Positions 25,050-37,644 of a stretch of 64,000 nucleotides of DNA are shown piece by piece. The DNA is taken from the NCBI RefSeq assembly GCF_000247695.1, contig NW_004624730.1, positions 34,141,378 to 34,205,377 of the forward strand, in the 5' to 3' direction. Every line of letters begins with the position of its first letter. The stretch's first letter is position 1. Under the pieces are notes generated by a model, which did not search any database, was not told the origin of the DNA, and saw only the letters and a program-made list of their open reading frames with translations. Position numbers and translations under genes: made by a program. The stretch comes from Heterocephalus glaber (Eukaryota > Chordata > Mammalia > Rodentia > Bathyergidae).

Positions 25050-25535
25050 TGCTGTGATGGTTAACTTTATATGTTAATTTGACTGGGCTAAGTGATGCCC
25101 AGATATCTGATAAAACATTGTTTCTTGGTGTTTGTATAAGAAATTAGTATCCGAATCATTAGATTGAGTAAAGAACATCCACCTTTGGCAATGCAGGTGA
25201 GCATTATCCAATTGTTGAGAGCCTGAATAGAACAAAAAGGTGGAGAAAGAGCAAAATTTGTTTTCTCTTTGGAAGCTAGGACATCCATCTTCCCCTATCC
25301 TCAAACACTGACACTCTGGGCTCTCGGGACTGAGACTCACACCATTGGTTCTCCTGGCTCTCAGAACTCTGGGCTTGCACTGCAGCTACACCACCAGCTT
25401 TCCCAGACCTCTGGCAGAGAACAGACTGCAGGACTTCTAAGGGTGAATAACCACATGAGACAAGTCCTACAACTGACTGATTAATCTATACAGCAGTATC
25501 TTACTGGTTCTGTTTCACTGGAGAACCCTAATACA
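25050..25535 (+). repeat. Ancient interspersed repeat, family not named
   Basis: TGTGATGGTTAACTTTATAT ... TTGACTGGGCTAAGTGATGC ... TGAATAGAACAAAAAGG ... CACTGGAGAACCCTAATAC is a sequence I recognise as a dispersed repeat of placental mammals, but I cannot name it safely. Open frames inside are incidental. Confidence 0.6.
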
Positions 25536-25559
25536 ATTATGACTATTAAAAAATTCTGG

Positions 25560-25650
25560 GGCCTGGGGATTTAGCTAAGTGGTTCTGCCGCCTGCCTCTA
25601 AAGCGCAAGGACCAGAGTTTGATCCCTGGTACCAAAAAAAAAAAAAAGTA
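25560..25650 (+). mobile_element. ID-like tRNA SINE
   Basis: GGCCTGGGGATTTAGCTAAG ... GAGTTTGATCCCTGGTACC, A-tail. AAAAAATTCTG on both sides. Confidence 0.88.
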
Positions 25651-25729
25651 AAAAAAATTCTGATTCTGAAAGTTCACAGAAAAACACAACCACATATAAA
25701 GAAGAAAATAAAATTAATCATGCTTTCAC

Positions 25730-26270
25730 AACCCCAGGATAGCTTCTATTAATATTTTGAAACAGTTTTTGTTACTCTCATTTACCTCTTTGTGCATCTA
25801 TAATCAGTGCTATATATAGTTTTGACTACCCTCCCAATAATTCTATTATGAACATTTTTCAATGTCATTAAAAATATCTCTAAAACATTCTTTCCAATGA
25901 CTACAAAATTGTCCTCTAGATTAATGTCTCATAATTTATGTATTTATTTTAATAACACCATTTTCTAAACACAAAATAATTATGTCCATTTATAAAATTA
26001 GAGACTATAACATATAAATCATCCATAATCTTATCATTGAGATATAACCACTGTGACTATTTTGATATATTTCCTTCTAGTATTTTTATATTATTAGCTA
26101 TTATATACTTAAAATAATTGAGGTCATATATTACAAGTATTTTCCCATGTCATTTAAAGTGCTTTCAAAATGTAATTTTCAGTGCCTATAAAATATTAAA
26201 TGATATATGTCTTGTCTCATTCCCTTACTGGTAGGGAGAGAAATTTCCAGACAATAAAGATGAAAACTGT
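25730..26270. other. AT-rich stretch, possibly an old L1/L2 relic
   Basis: Phrases such as TTCTATTATGAACATTTTTC and ATGTCATTTAAAGTGC resemble reversed old LINE 3' ends, but divergence is too high for a firm call. Confidence 0.3.
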
Positions 26271-26457
26271 TAAGATGCAGAGGGAAACAGCCAGTCAAAG
26301 GCCACGCCCCCTACATAAAGAGACTTTCTAGAGTTCAGACCTACTTGCCTTATAAACGCCAGTGGATCCTTCTAAAATCCAGGCCATCAAATTCAAAGGA
26401 AGGTGACTGTTGGAAAAAGAATCCTTCAGTTACTAGTGAGAGAAACTCTTCCCAAAT

Positions 26458-26565
26458 AATGTAGCTCAGTGGTGCAATGTTTGCCTAGCATGTTTGAGGC
26501 CTTAGGTTCAATCCCTAACACTGCAAATAAAACAAAACAAAATACCAGAAAAAAAATAAATAAAA
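26458..26565 (+). mobile_element. tRNA-Ala-type (classical ID-like) SINE
   Basis: GTAGCTCAGTGGTGCAATGT, TTGCCTAGCATGTTTGAGGC, GTTCAATCCCTAACACTGC, A-rich tail. A different subfamily from the GGTACC-ending copies. Confidence 0.75.
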
Positions 26566-26699
26566 GGAGGAACAGAGAAAGGAGGAAGAAGGGGAGAAAG
26601 AGAAATGTAATAGCTGAAGAAAATAAGAGGAAGTGGCATCACTGCTGAATCCAGAGGCTAGAGCTATATCATTAGCTCTCTCTCTTGGGGTGTGTCTCA

Positions 26700-29048
26700 T
26701 TTCTCTTCATCTGTGTTTTTATCCTTCTCTCTCAAATGGAAAACACAAATATTTTCCTGAAGGGCAGCTGTTCACATGACTCCCTAGCTTATGTCATCTT
26801 TATAGCTGTTAATCTCAGGGGAGAAGATAATATCTTTCCTGGTGGCTGCTGAAGAAAGTGAGGACTCTGGTCACCCAAGAGGAACCAATCGCTGTGTTCC
26901 AGGGAGACAGATGGTTTGATAGGTAAACTGGTGTCTGGGAGACCATACCTAGTACGCGGCAGAAAGATCAGCTCTACTAAGTTGCATGGCGGGAGTGGGG
27001 TTCTTCAAACAAGGAGGAAATGGCAGCAAAGTCGCATTCAAATAGGCAAGAGGTCAATGGTTACCACAGGCAGCAGAACCCTAAGAAGGGAAAGGGGAGC
27101 AAGCCATGAATGACCCCAGGGCACAAGTGACCAGGTGCTTTCCCACGTGCTCAGAAGTGAGGAGCAGCAGGGGTATCCCTCAGTGAGGACAGGCCCTGTG
27201 CACACACCTCAGTTTAATTAAGCATTCTTCTACCATTACTCATCTAGATTACTTCCGGCTTCCTTTTCATCAGTTCCTCTGCTAAATATTACCTTTTTAT
27301 TCATTTTGTGATAATATTTATTTATGATTGTAAGATAAGCATACCGTCATGATAAAATACAGAAAGACAAATAAATAGGTACATTTCTATTATCCAGAGG
27401 GGACCAAGTATGTTTATGCACATACGTGTACACAAACATAGCATTGTACTTCAAAAAGTTTTTCATTGGTAAGTTTACCTAGAACTAAACCAAAAACATT
27501 TCAAGTCATTTATTAAAGAGTCTTTACTATCCAAATTTTAGCAGATGTATATATGTATGTATATGTTATCATGTAATTTTAATAAAAGATGTTTAATCAT
27601 TTTCTGATTTGGGAACATTTAGATAGTATCCATTTTTATTTTTATAACAATATTTATATATATATACATATATATATATATTTGTCTGTGTCTTTGATTA
27701 TTCATTGGCATAGATTCTTGGTAGTGGAGATATTTAACCAATGTACGTGAACCACCTTATGAGTATAGCCACACAGGCTGGATTCAGGTAAAGGGAAATG
27801 ATTATTTTCTATACGGCCTCTGACAATCAGAACAGGGATTGTGGGAAACAGAAGAACTAACTCAAGGTGAAGGCTTTATATTAGCAGCCTTGTGGGGAAA
27901 AAATAAGATTTGTTTAGGTTGTCATTCAGCACGATTAAATCTTGTTGATAGATGAATTTGAGAGTTTCCCATGTTCATTTACATAGCTGTCCCTAATGAT
28001 TCGACCCATAGGAAAAAAGACCTCCTTGGCCACTCACAACTGACTAAGCTGTCCTCAGAGGAATTTTCTCCACCCAAGAATTCAGGTAGACAGAGTAAAG
28101 AATTTGATTCATCAGAAATGTTCCAAAGTCTTTTGCACACAACAGTCAGAGGGAAGGAACACATCCCAGAGCATTCCACCAACTCTGCTCTGTGGGAAGG
28201 AAGGCAAACAGGGCACAGTGGTTGAATAAAGAACTCTCCAGCAACCTAGAGCTGCTTGGTAGAACTGGCAGGTAGAGCCCGGAGCTCTGACAGTCATCTT
28301 TGGTGGGAAGCAGCATAGGAGTGCAGGAGGAGTCCAACTGCATAAACTAGAGGAAGGGGAGAGATTTTAAGGGCTGCCATGATTGAGGAGCTTTGGAGAA
28401 AAGAATTCCAAGCCCAAGAAGATTTCTGAAATGCTTCCTAACCATATGGTCTGGTTCTCTAAGAATACCAAGAGCAAAGATATGTATTAGTCTTCAAGCT
28501 TTGAGAGACAAATTCATGTTCCTTTTGAATGTGACTCTGAGAGACCAGCCCACATGAAACCTGGAATAAACTTCAAAGTAACCACAATGTGAACCTCACA
28601 TATTTCGCTTGGAAAGAGAAACTTGTTCTATTTTATACAGGATCTGTAGAATTTATTCACTACATTTTTCTTTTATGGTATGCCCTCCAAATGCTGAACA
28701 CCTTTTTATTTCACGGCTAGATTGATGTATCGTATGATTGTGGCAAAGGTATTTTGAAGTAAGTTCTTTGGTTTTACCTCAGCTCTGTAAGTTTGTTTCC
28801 TCACTGTACCACATCTGTTCATTGATTGTAATTCATTATTATGGCAAAGACCTTGTTTTACTCATTCCTGTATGCTCCATGGCTTTGATTCAGGACTTTG
28901 CCCCTGGTGCTGCAACATACATTCTTATTAAATTATAGTGAAAACAGAAAAATAGGTGACTGGAAGAAGTTTTTCAATTATTAAAGAAATCTGATTTTTC
29001 ATTTATTCATCAAGTCAGCAAACACATACTGATGATTTAATTCAGATG
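26700..29048. other. Intergenic, no gene seen
   Basis: Unique-looking sequence. The longest open frames (such as 27971-28225) have no recognisable domain, codon pattern or splice context. (TA)n at about 27655-27681. Confidence 0.5.
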
Positions 29049-29063
29049 AAACCCCTATTTCTT

Positions 29064-29159
29064 TTTTTTCTTTTTTTAATTTTTTGGTGCCGGGGATCAA
29101 ACTCGTGACCTTGCACTTGTGAGGCGGGTGCCAGAACCAGTGAGCTAAATCCCCCGCCT
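29064..29159 (-). mobile_element. ID-like tRNA SINE with TSD
   Basis: T-run, GGTGCCGGGGATCAAACTCG ... GTGAGCTAAATCCCCCGCC. AAACCCCTATTTCTT (29049-29063) versus AAACTCCTATTTCTT (29161-29175). Confidence 0.9.
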
Positions 29160-29650
29160 AAAACTCCTATTTCTTTAGTCTACTACAAAATTTGGTTTGT
29201 ATTCTCCCCCAAGAACATGACTTTTCATTTGTTGAGCATTTTAAACTTGACACTTAGCAAAGCACATCATGGAATGAAAAGGAAAGCAGAGTTCCTGCCC
29301 GACAGAAGTCTGGCCCTGTTATCAAAGGGCAGAAGAGATCCTGGAGAGATCTCTACTTCTGAAGAGCAAAGCACCCTATTTGTATCATTGTGCTTAAGGT
29401 TCTTTAACCGAGCAGTACGAGAAGTACTCTGGCCTGACAAATGAAGTATGTACTTTAGTTAGCAGGATGAAAGGAGACAGTGAAGGACAGGGAGCTGGGA
29501 AAGGGAAGAGATCTTAGGCAAACTATCCTTAGACAACCTGTCTCAGGCCAAAATAAAAGGTGTCTTAAAGCTGAGAGATGCCAGAACAGCCTCTTCAAAG
29601 GAACACTAGCAGTGAGGAAAAATGGGCAGGAGTTTTAAGAAATAAATGTG

Positions 29651-29750
29651 TGAACCAGGATTTAGCTCAGTGTTGCCAATGCCTGCCTCACAAGCACAAG
29701 GTCCTGAGTTCTATCTCCAGTACCAAAAAAAGAAAAAAAGAAAAAAAAAA
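29651..29750 (+). mobile_element. ID-like tRNA SINE with TSD
   Basis: GAACCAGGATTTAGCTCAGT ... CTGAGTTCTATCTCCAGTACC, long A/G tail. AGAAATAAATGTG (29638-29650) versus AGAAATCAATGTG (29751-29763). Confidence 0.9.
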
Positions 29751-30346
29751 AGAAATCAATGTGCATAACTGTTCTACTGTATGATAGGAAGAGGTCAAAA
29801 GCAGTAGAGGGAAATAATAGAAGGGTGCTGCATTATTTGAATAAGTCTTGGTGTCTCTTTTTATCATGTTGGCTTCCCACTTTGAACCTGGCACACAGAT
29901 CAGATAAGACTGTTTTACTTCTAGTCTCACAAGTCACATGAGAGCAATCACTTTGTCACCAATAAAGCAGTCACAGGGATTACTGTGGGAGAGAGAACTG
30001 TAGGGTGTTACCCCCCACCCCCATCCTCCTCCACTTTGCCTGGAACTCTCTAGGTCACTGAAAGTTACCAGTCCCTGGAACCATCTCAGTTCCCTGCAAA
30101 ACTGGACCTGGAGTGGGCTGAGGAGAATTGAAGTATACATGAATTCACTTATATTTTTTTTCACAACTTCAAGATAGTCAGATTGCATCTCCTCAAATGC
30201 CAGTTACTCAGGTATAAAACCAGAAAGGTAGTGGGTATTGGGTGTGACCAAACAAGGGAACTGTTTGAAATCAGCCCACGATGGATTTGGGGACATCTCA
30301 CTAACAACATGAGGAAGGGAGATTCTGTGACTTTCTTGGAAACACA

Positions 30347-30442
30347 TATGGTAGATTTCTTTTAAAAAGTATTTTACTTTTTATTCATTTAAATTATGGT
30401 ACATTTCTTTTAAAAAGTATTTTACTTTTTATTCATTTAAAT
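30347..30442. repeat. 48-base tandem duplication (two copies)
   Basis: Units 30347-30394 and 30395-30442 differ at essentially one base (G/C at 30354/30402). Each contains TTTTAAAAAGTATTTTAC. Confidence 0.93.
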
Positions 30443-31106
30443 AGGTAGGATGCTAGTCTCTTTATTAAAACTTATGCTTTCATATCAATATGTTCGTTTA
30501 TTTACATGGAATTAGAGAATGTAGCTACTTACAAGGGATTTCATTGATTAATTTGCAATTATCCCTCACACAAATCCAGTGCTTCCCAAGGTCTTAGATT
30601 TTTCAACTTTGAATTCTCCTAACAACACGACATGAAGAATGTAAACCTCGTGCTTCAAGAAGTATTATTTTTTCTTAATGTGCTGCTGAGAACCATCAGC
30701 TACACTTTGCTAACACCATGCATCAAGGGTCTCTAACCTAAACCAGCCCCTCAATACTGTCCAGTCCTCTCTACTCTCCCCAAATCTCCTCACCTTCCCC
30801 CTCTTTTCTCTTGCTCCACCATACCCCTGCCCCTCTTCCTCTGTCACCATAAGTCTTCTCTTTGTGCCCCAGGCTCACCCTTTCCCTGTGCCTGCTCAGT
30901 GCTCCTCACTTCCATCCCAGAAGCCCCATCCCACCGATTACCATGGCCTCTGTTTCCATTTATCACAGGCTCTGCTCTTCAGCATTTGGTCATGCTCAAC
31001 TCATTCCTACCTTTAAAAGAAATTATTTTTCTATCCTAGTTGTTCTCAGTTCTGGCTGCTCCTGAGAATCATCTGGGGAGAGTTTTAAAAAATGTATAAT
31101 ACCTAG

Positions 31107-31188
31107 CTAGTGGTAGTTAACCTTCTAGAGCTCTCAATGCTAACAAACAGCTGGATGCAGCATGCGTGCCATAGGTTCACCACTACTG
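31107..31188 (-). mobile_element. Short hAT-like MITE candidate, copy 1
   Basis: 82 bases with inverted ends (CTAGTGGTAGTTAACC versus GGTTCACCACTACTG). The reverse strand reads CAGTAGTGGTGAACCTATGG. Homologous end to end with 59058-59146. An 8-base target duplication is not clear. Confidence 0.55.
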
Positions 31189-31300
31189 TACATCATACCA
31201 ATTAAGTCAGAACTGCCATGGATGAAGCCCAAGTGCCAAAAAATGTTATAGCACCCCAGGTTATACTAATGTGCAGTGGGGATTAAGAAATACTGATCTA

Positions 31301-31384
31301 TGGGGACGGGGATTTAGCTCAGTGGTTTCGACGCCTGCTGCACAAGTGCAAGAACCCGAGTTGGATCCCTGGTACCAAAAAAAA
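31301..31384 (+). mobile_element. ID-like tRNA SINE with perfect 16-base TSD
   Basis: TGGGGACGGGGATTTAGCTC ... GAGTTGGATCCCTGGTACC, A-tail. AAGAAATACTGATCTA at 31285-31300 and 31385-31400. Confidence 0.94.
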
Positions 31385-31400
31385 AAGAAATACTGATCTA

Positions 31401-34099
31401 ATTTAACTGTCCCTCCAGCTACTCTCCTTTGTATTCATTCACTATCAAACTTGACTTGCTGCTTCCTTTTTCATGCCTGTACCGGAGTGAGCTGGCTCTT
31501 GGGTTGTCCCTTCCCCAATCCCTCCCAATGCCTCAAGGTTACTGAATGTTTCATAGATATAAATCCCCCTTTTCAGTCATTAACCAATTTGACTTGGCAG
31601 CATTGACCCTGTAGACCATCCTGTCCTTCTTGAAGCATTCTCTTCCCTTGATGCGCCCCCACCCCACCATGCTCCTCTTTCTTACCACTGATCCTCCTCT
31701 TTTTCCCTAGGGTCCCCACATCTCAGGATCCATCTTTACCCTTCTTTCTCTGTACATTCTTTGGACAATCTCTTCTGCACTCTGGACTTTTCCTGCTGTC
31801 CAAATGCCAATGCCTGACATAGAGCCTAACCAGCTTTCTTGGCACCCCTATATCTAGCAGCTTCCTGAACAACTTCCTTTGGATATCTCAATGGCACACA
31901 GAAATTCAATGGCAAGACTGACACATTTCCTTTATTCATTGTTTTCTACTTCAGTTTGTATCGTTGTCCAAGTAGGCATTCTCCTCAACTAGCTCTCTCA
32001 AACTCCCATTCAGTCAACTGTATATTTTCATGTAGAAAAGGCTGACTCTAAATCTGGAAGCCCTTAGACCTAAATATGGTCTGAAAACCTAAGCATTTTA
32101 ATTCTATAAATTAATCTCAATAAAATAATCTTAATAAAAAGGCCTGGCATACCATTGCAAAATCTTTTGTGTATTTATGAATACCATGGGCATAGTATAT
32201 TGAATATTGAGTATTTGAAAATGTATTTTAAATTATTGTATATTACTCACCCCCAAACTCTACCTACTTTATCTTCCTAAGAAGAATCATGCAGCTGTTC
32301 ATTAATTAAGGAGGCCCATTTTTTAATTCTCTTACACTACATGAGCTAGGGACAATGAAGTCTGTACACAGTAGGAGCTTTGGAGAAAAAAATCATTTTT
32401 AGCAATAACACTGCTGATTAAAATTCTGTGAATTTTCAGATTTTTTTTTCAAAAGGAATAATTTTTTTAAAAAGTAAGATCTAAAAGCTGTTTTTCTTAC
32501 ACTTTTACTAAACCAGTTTCTGAAGTCTAAAATAAGTTCCACTTACCAATTCTAAGAGAGGCTATTTTTCCATAGGACCCCTATGTGGCTTTTAAGAATT
32601 CCCAGGATTAATAATTTGTGTTAGCATCAAACCCCTCGCTTCTCTTGCTTTTGACCATCTGCACATTTTGCATGCTAAGGATCTGTTGGTATGCTTATGT
32701 ATCCAACCCTTTGCATATGGAATGAGTGTGCTTTCAAAAAGCTGGCCCATAAAAGTTCTAAAGGAAGCCGTAAGTGCTTGGAGGGAGTCCAGCCTCATAC
32801 TGCAGATGGTGCTGCTATGAGGGTGGGTAGCGGTGGAGTTCACAGCTCTAGATCAGCTGGGGCTTTGCTCCACGGACCTGCTGCTCTGGGATGGATGGCA
32901 CCACCTCTATGCATTTACCATTTATGAGGTGCTTTCACATGCCCTGAGTAGTAAATTCATAAAGGAAAACACAAAGCTCTTTTAAATGAATGCAGACTAA
33001 TGCCTGTTCCCTTTTGTTTGCAACTTGAAACAAAAATTAAGTGTAAAGGCTAAAGCCAATGTCAGTGTTTAAGAATAATGAAGAACTACGAAACTTTGCA
33101 ACTTGCTGTGGAAGAAGAAATAAATAACAATAGGGTATTTATGATCCAGGGGTATCTCAATCTTTTTCACTTAGTTCCATAGAAGTCAAATGAAAGTAAT
33201 GATTTATGTGGATTTAAGTCCTGTTATTGCCTGAGGAGATGCTAGATGGGAAGAGGAGGGCAGGGGGTAGAGTATTTGATCTATGCAAAAACATTTCAAA
33301 CAGGATAGCATAAGCTGAGGAGCATGTAGAATATTTAATTTTGAACTTAGGGGTTTTTTAATACTTAAATTTGTACCTAAAAGGTAAAGTTATAACAAAG
33401 ATTGGAATCAAGAGCAACGTGATTGGTTTTGACCCAGAACTCCAGTCACAATGTAATCGTATTTGAGAACACTGGCTAACAGCTCAGCTCAAACCAGGAA
33501 ACCAGAGGAAGAGAACAGAATTACTTCTGAAGATCTTGTGCCATTTACCTTTTACTCCTCAGAGCTAGTGCAGATTTTCCTACATACCTGATACTCAGAA
33601 ATGCTTACCTACCATTTAGATAAACACAGTAAGGGTACGGGGTGCAGGAAGTGGCAATACTTAATAGAGGTGGTGTGGTTGAGAAAGAATTGCCTAAAAG
33701 AGTTACGAGTGTGATTCTAAGAAAAGGAAAAAGCAAGACATGGCTGATGGTCTTTGTAACATATCTTTTGATTCTCAGATAATGCAAAACAATGAGCATC
33801 AAATGTCATCTAAACTCTCCAAGAAAAATCAATTTGCTTAACGATAATCTGGGGCTCTCATGTTATACATTCATCCTGGGAGTGGACATCCTATCTAATA
33901 GGGTTCATCCCTGATCCCTTATGGTACGGCCATCTGGGAAGCCATGGGGTGCCTATACATTCCTAGTGCCTACTTCAGCATGAGTCATTTCTCATTGAAT
34001 TTTTTGAAGTACTACATTGGCTTGACAATTGTTAAAACTATGATGAAATGCCTTCAGTGGGAGCACATTAAAAAGCAAGAGACAGTTTGCATCATCATA
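31401..34099. other. Intergenic, no gene seen
   Basis: Mostly unique sequence. Pyrimidine-rich at 31440-31800. At 32592-32927 moderate frames exist on both strands without a recognisable product. Confidence 0.45.
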
Positions 34100-34112
34100 A
34101 GACTGAAACTCC

Positions 34113-34209
34113 AGGGCTGGGGATTTAGCTCAGTGGCACTGCACTTGCCTCACAAGGGCAAGGTCCTGGGTTCCATCTCTGGTACCAAAACAAAAACAAA
34201 AACAAAAAC
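34113..34209 (+). mobile_element. ID-like tRNA SINE with TSD
   Basis: AGGGCTGGGGATTTAGCTCA ... GGTTCCATCTCTGGTACC, (AAAAC)n tail. AGACTGAAACTCC (34100-34112) versus AGACTGAAACACC (34210-34222). Confidence 0.92.
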
Positions 34210-34327
34210 AGACTGAAACACCAGCTTGCAATCATATTAACAGGAAAAGTAATCAAAAACTAACACTTCAAGGAAATGTGTTATTGGATAACCATTCCTA
34301 AAAGTCATGCTATTCAAAAATGGAGGC

Positions 34328-34415
34328 TAGGTCCAGGGATTTAGCTCAATGGCACCGCGTCTGCCTTGAAAGTTCAAGGTCCTGAGTTCAGTCCCTGGTA
34401 CCAAAGAAAAAAAGA
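34328..34415 (+). mobile_element. ID-like tRNA SINE
   Basis: GGTCCAGGGATTTAGCTCAA ... GAGTTCAGTCCCTGGTACC, A-rich tail. Confidence 0.87.
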
Positions 34416-34798
34416 TTAAATATCCATGACATTTGCATGCATCGCATCTCCACACAGTAGAATCCAGGGGCAAGAAAGGCACTATCTGTTTATAAAAGTG
34501 AAAAGTTATTTCCCAAAAGCCCCTTAGATGATTTCTCCCTCTCATTTTATTAGCCAAATTTGCTACATGTTCATTCCAAATCACTGAAACGTCACTTTCA
34601 ATTCCACACAAAGACCATTTCACACTGGGACCATTTTGGCCCCACCTGCTACCTTGAAGAGCAGGCAGGTTCCCCTGAACATAGAATAGAGGGGATGGTG
34701 GAGTGGCTACCTGAAGGGAATCAGGGTTTAATTGTGAAATTAGCTGAGACAGGGCTGGGAAGAAACCCAAAAAAAGCACATATCAAAAAAAAGCACAT

Positions 34799-34857
34799 CC
34801 GCAGCCTGCCTCGTGGGTGCAAGGACCCGAGTTCAATCCCCGGTACCAAAAAAAAAA
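34799..34857 (+). mobile_element. 5'-truncated ID-like SINE
   Basis: Starts in the middle (GCAGCCTGCCTCGTGGGTGC) and keeps the B box and GGTACC A-tail. AAAAAAGCACAT stands on both sides, and a third copy lies at about 34771-34782. Confidence 0.85.
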
Positions 34858-34919
34858 AGCACATATCCCACTAAGTGAGTTACTAGGCAGCAGTCACACA
34901 TCTCTGACCCTCACTTTCC

Positions 34920-37546
34920 TCCTGGGTCAACTGGAGAGGTCCACTTTATAGTATTTTTTTTTTAACTGAATGTTTGCTGTTCAACACAAATCTGACCTGG
35001 AATAGGTGCGCAAAAATTGTATTTGCATGAGCATTTTATAATAACCTATTGTGCTTCATACTGATGCAAACTTTTTCAAAGTTTACAGAGAATTTATAAT
35101 TAGGGGAGTAAGATCTGTATATAAATTTGTAATGTTTATGGTGCAAGTGCATTAATCTTTGCCTTTGTATTCCTTCCAATACTTTGCACCTTACAAAGCA
35201 CTCTACCCCTTTTTACTTCCTCTCTTTGGTATCTAATTACAAAGTCACATTATTTTTCTTCTAGGCTTTTATGATGTGATCTGTTCCACTAAATATAATC
35301 CATATCAGATTTGGTATGGCATTAACTGAAATATGAAGACCTACTCATTTCTCTCATAATTATGTAACCAATCATTTCAATATCATTTACAAAGTAATGC
35401 TTTACTTCATTGAGTACGATGTCTTCTTTATAGGAAGTTTAGAGTATTCCTATAAAATTTGGGACAAAAGAACAGGATAATCTCCCCTCAGAAACCAAAG
35501 GAGTAGGGAAGAAGCACCCATACCCCCCCATACCCATTATACACACTGCAACCAAATCTCTAACTTGAGAATCAACAGTTGCATAAAATCCAGTCTCTCC
35601 ACCTGATCAGTTTCTCAAATTTTTCTTCAGCACATCCAGATGATTTTCTGTAGTTTCCTTCATATTGAGTTCTCATACTGCTGATTCAGAAGATTGTAGG
35701 TATGATAATCCTTCTCAGTGCTTCTAATGCTTAGCTCTTAGAACAGTATGCAGGAGTGTCCATGTGGCTGCTCTGAGATTTTGACTATGACAATTCTTTA
35801 TTTTTTGGCAGTAAATCCAATACAAACTTGCACACATGTGGTTATTTCCAGGTACCCTACCAATAGTACACTCTGAGACAGATCCGATTTTTGTAGTTAT
35901 TTCTATTCCCACTATTTTTCAGCTCCAGTCAAAATGGATTATTTGTTAATCCTTAAACATGCTGCATACTTTCTTGCTTCTGTGTCTTTTTTATACCATC
36001 CCCTGAAGTTGGCAAGCATTATGCCAAAACCTCCTTCCTCACATCCTTCTCTCCAAATCCTAACCAACAATGTTAGACATATTGGAAATAACCTAATGAT
36101 TAACGACATTTAAATCCAATGGAGTGTTACACAAATAATAAAAGTGAACAAAAGAAGAGGAGGAAGGCAAATGTTGAATAAAAAGTGTATAAATAAATTG
36201 CATTTGCCACTTGATTATAAATAGATATCTTAATCAGGCTCTGATCAGCAAGACACAAAGGTTACAAGAGCCAGGGCAGCTGTGGCAAGGAGGGCCTGGA
36301 TACTGAAATTTGTCCTCCGTAAAACTTTGTTTCTTTTTCTCTATCTCTTGGCCTCCTTTCTCTCTTCTTCCATCTCTTGCTATTATTTTTCTGTTTAATT
36401 CTTTTTCACCATAGATAGGCTCCTTTTGTGGGAGTGTGGGTGGGATGGAAAATGACCTCCAGAATCTAAGCCAATTTTTTCAAATGCCCAGTAAGGACTC
36501 TGACAGATCTGAATTGACTCCCAGGCCTACTTTAGCCCAGTCACCATGGTCATAGGAATGGCTACTGTGAGAGGTCAGACCTAGAATAAGAGCCTGCCCT
36601 GTCATCAGGGAGAAGGGGTACTATGATTAGCAGCCTCACTGAATCACCGATTGGAGTGGGCAATGGATCCCCAAAGAGAATGGGTATGTATTGAAACAGA
36701 AGAGAAAGGATGATCAGAGAAAAAGCAGCCAAAGTGCTAAGCAGACAAAAAACAAATAAGCAAAAGCAAAAACAAAAAAACGAGTAAGCAAACAAAAGAC
36801 GTTGCATTCTACAAATTGGCATACAAGGCCCTGGTACTGTTACAACCTTCTTTTTCACAATTTTATACTTCAATTCCTGTGTTAGGAACATTCTGAATTA
36901 ATCAAATTGTACATCTCTAGGCTCCTCCTTTTTATGTGCTGTTCTTTCTTTCCCTAAAACCCTCCTACTCCTCCTGCCTCTGCCTGGGTAAGAACAATTC
37001 ACACTTCAGCTTATACTGCCCCTGTGCCTGGCTGTAGGAAGCCTGCAAGGATTCCCTCAGTGAGAGTTAGAATCCCATGCATGCAGACAGTGCCCGAGGC
37101 TTACCTCTAGCACAGCACATATCACATCATATACTGAGTGAGATACTCCCGCTAGTTTAAGCAGGAAGGGATTATCAGGGCCCAAGCGAGTTTATGAATT
37201 TCTGGGAGGCTAGACAACCTGCTTAGGTAATACTTAGATTATAAACAACAGAGGAGAAACCTCCAACATCCTATAGAAACTGCCACTTAGCCCCTTCAAC
37301 GAGAGAACCAGTATTCCACAACTTCTGCAAAGACAAGCACCTCCACCACCCTTCCTGCTACTATGAGGACTTGTGTCCAGCATCTTATGACATATGCTTT
37401 ACCTTCCAAATCTGTGCTTGGCAGAAGCTCTGACACATAGAGAATATAGCTACAAGGGAAACAGGAAAACATACCTTTCATCACTATAAACAATGTTGAA
37501 AAGTATTGAGTAAACCAATTTCCAGTATCTTTTCAGTGTCATCCTC
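34920..37546. other. Intergenic, no gene seen
   Basis: AT-rich unique sequence. Chance open frames only. Confidence 0.45.
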
Positions 37547-37559
37547 AAAAGTTGTTTTT

Positions 37560-37637
37560 TGTTGTTGTTGTTGATGCTGTTGTTTTATTGGTACAGGGAT
37601 AGAACTGAGGACCTTGCACTTGTGAGGCAGGCATGCA
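37560..37637 (-). mobile_element. 5'-truncated ID-like SINE with 13-base TSD
   Basis: (TTG)n tail, TTGGTACAGGGATAGAACTG ... GCACTTGTGAGGCAGGC. The A-box half is missing. AAAAGTTGTTTTT at 37547-37559 and 37638-37650. Confidence 0.88.
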
Positions 37638-37644
37638 CAAAAGT

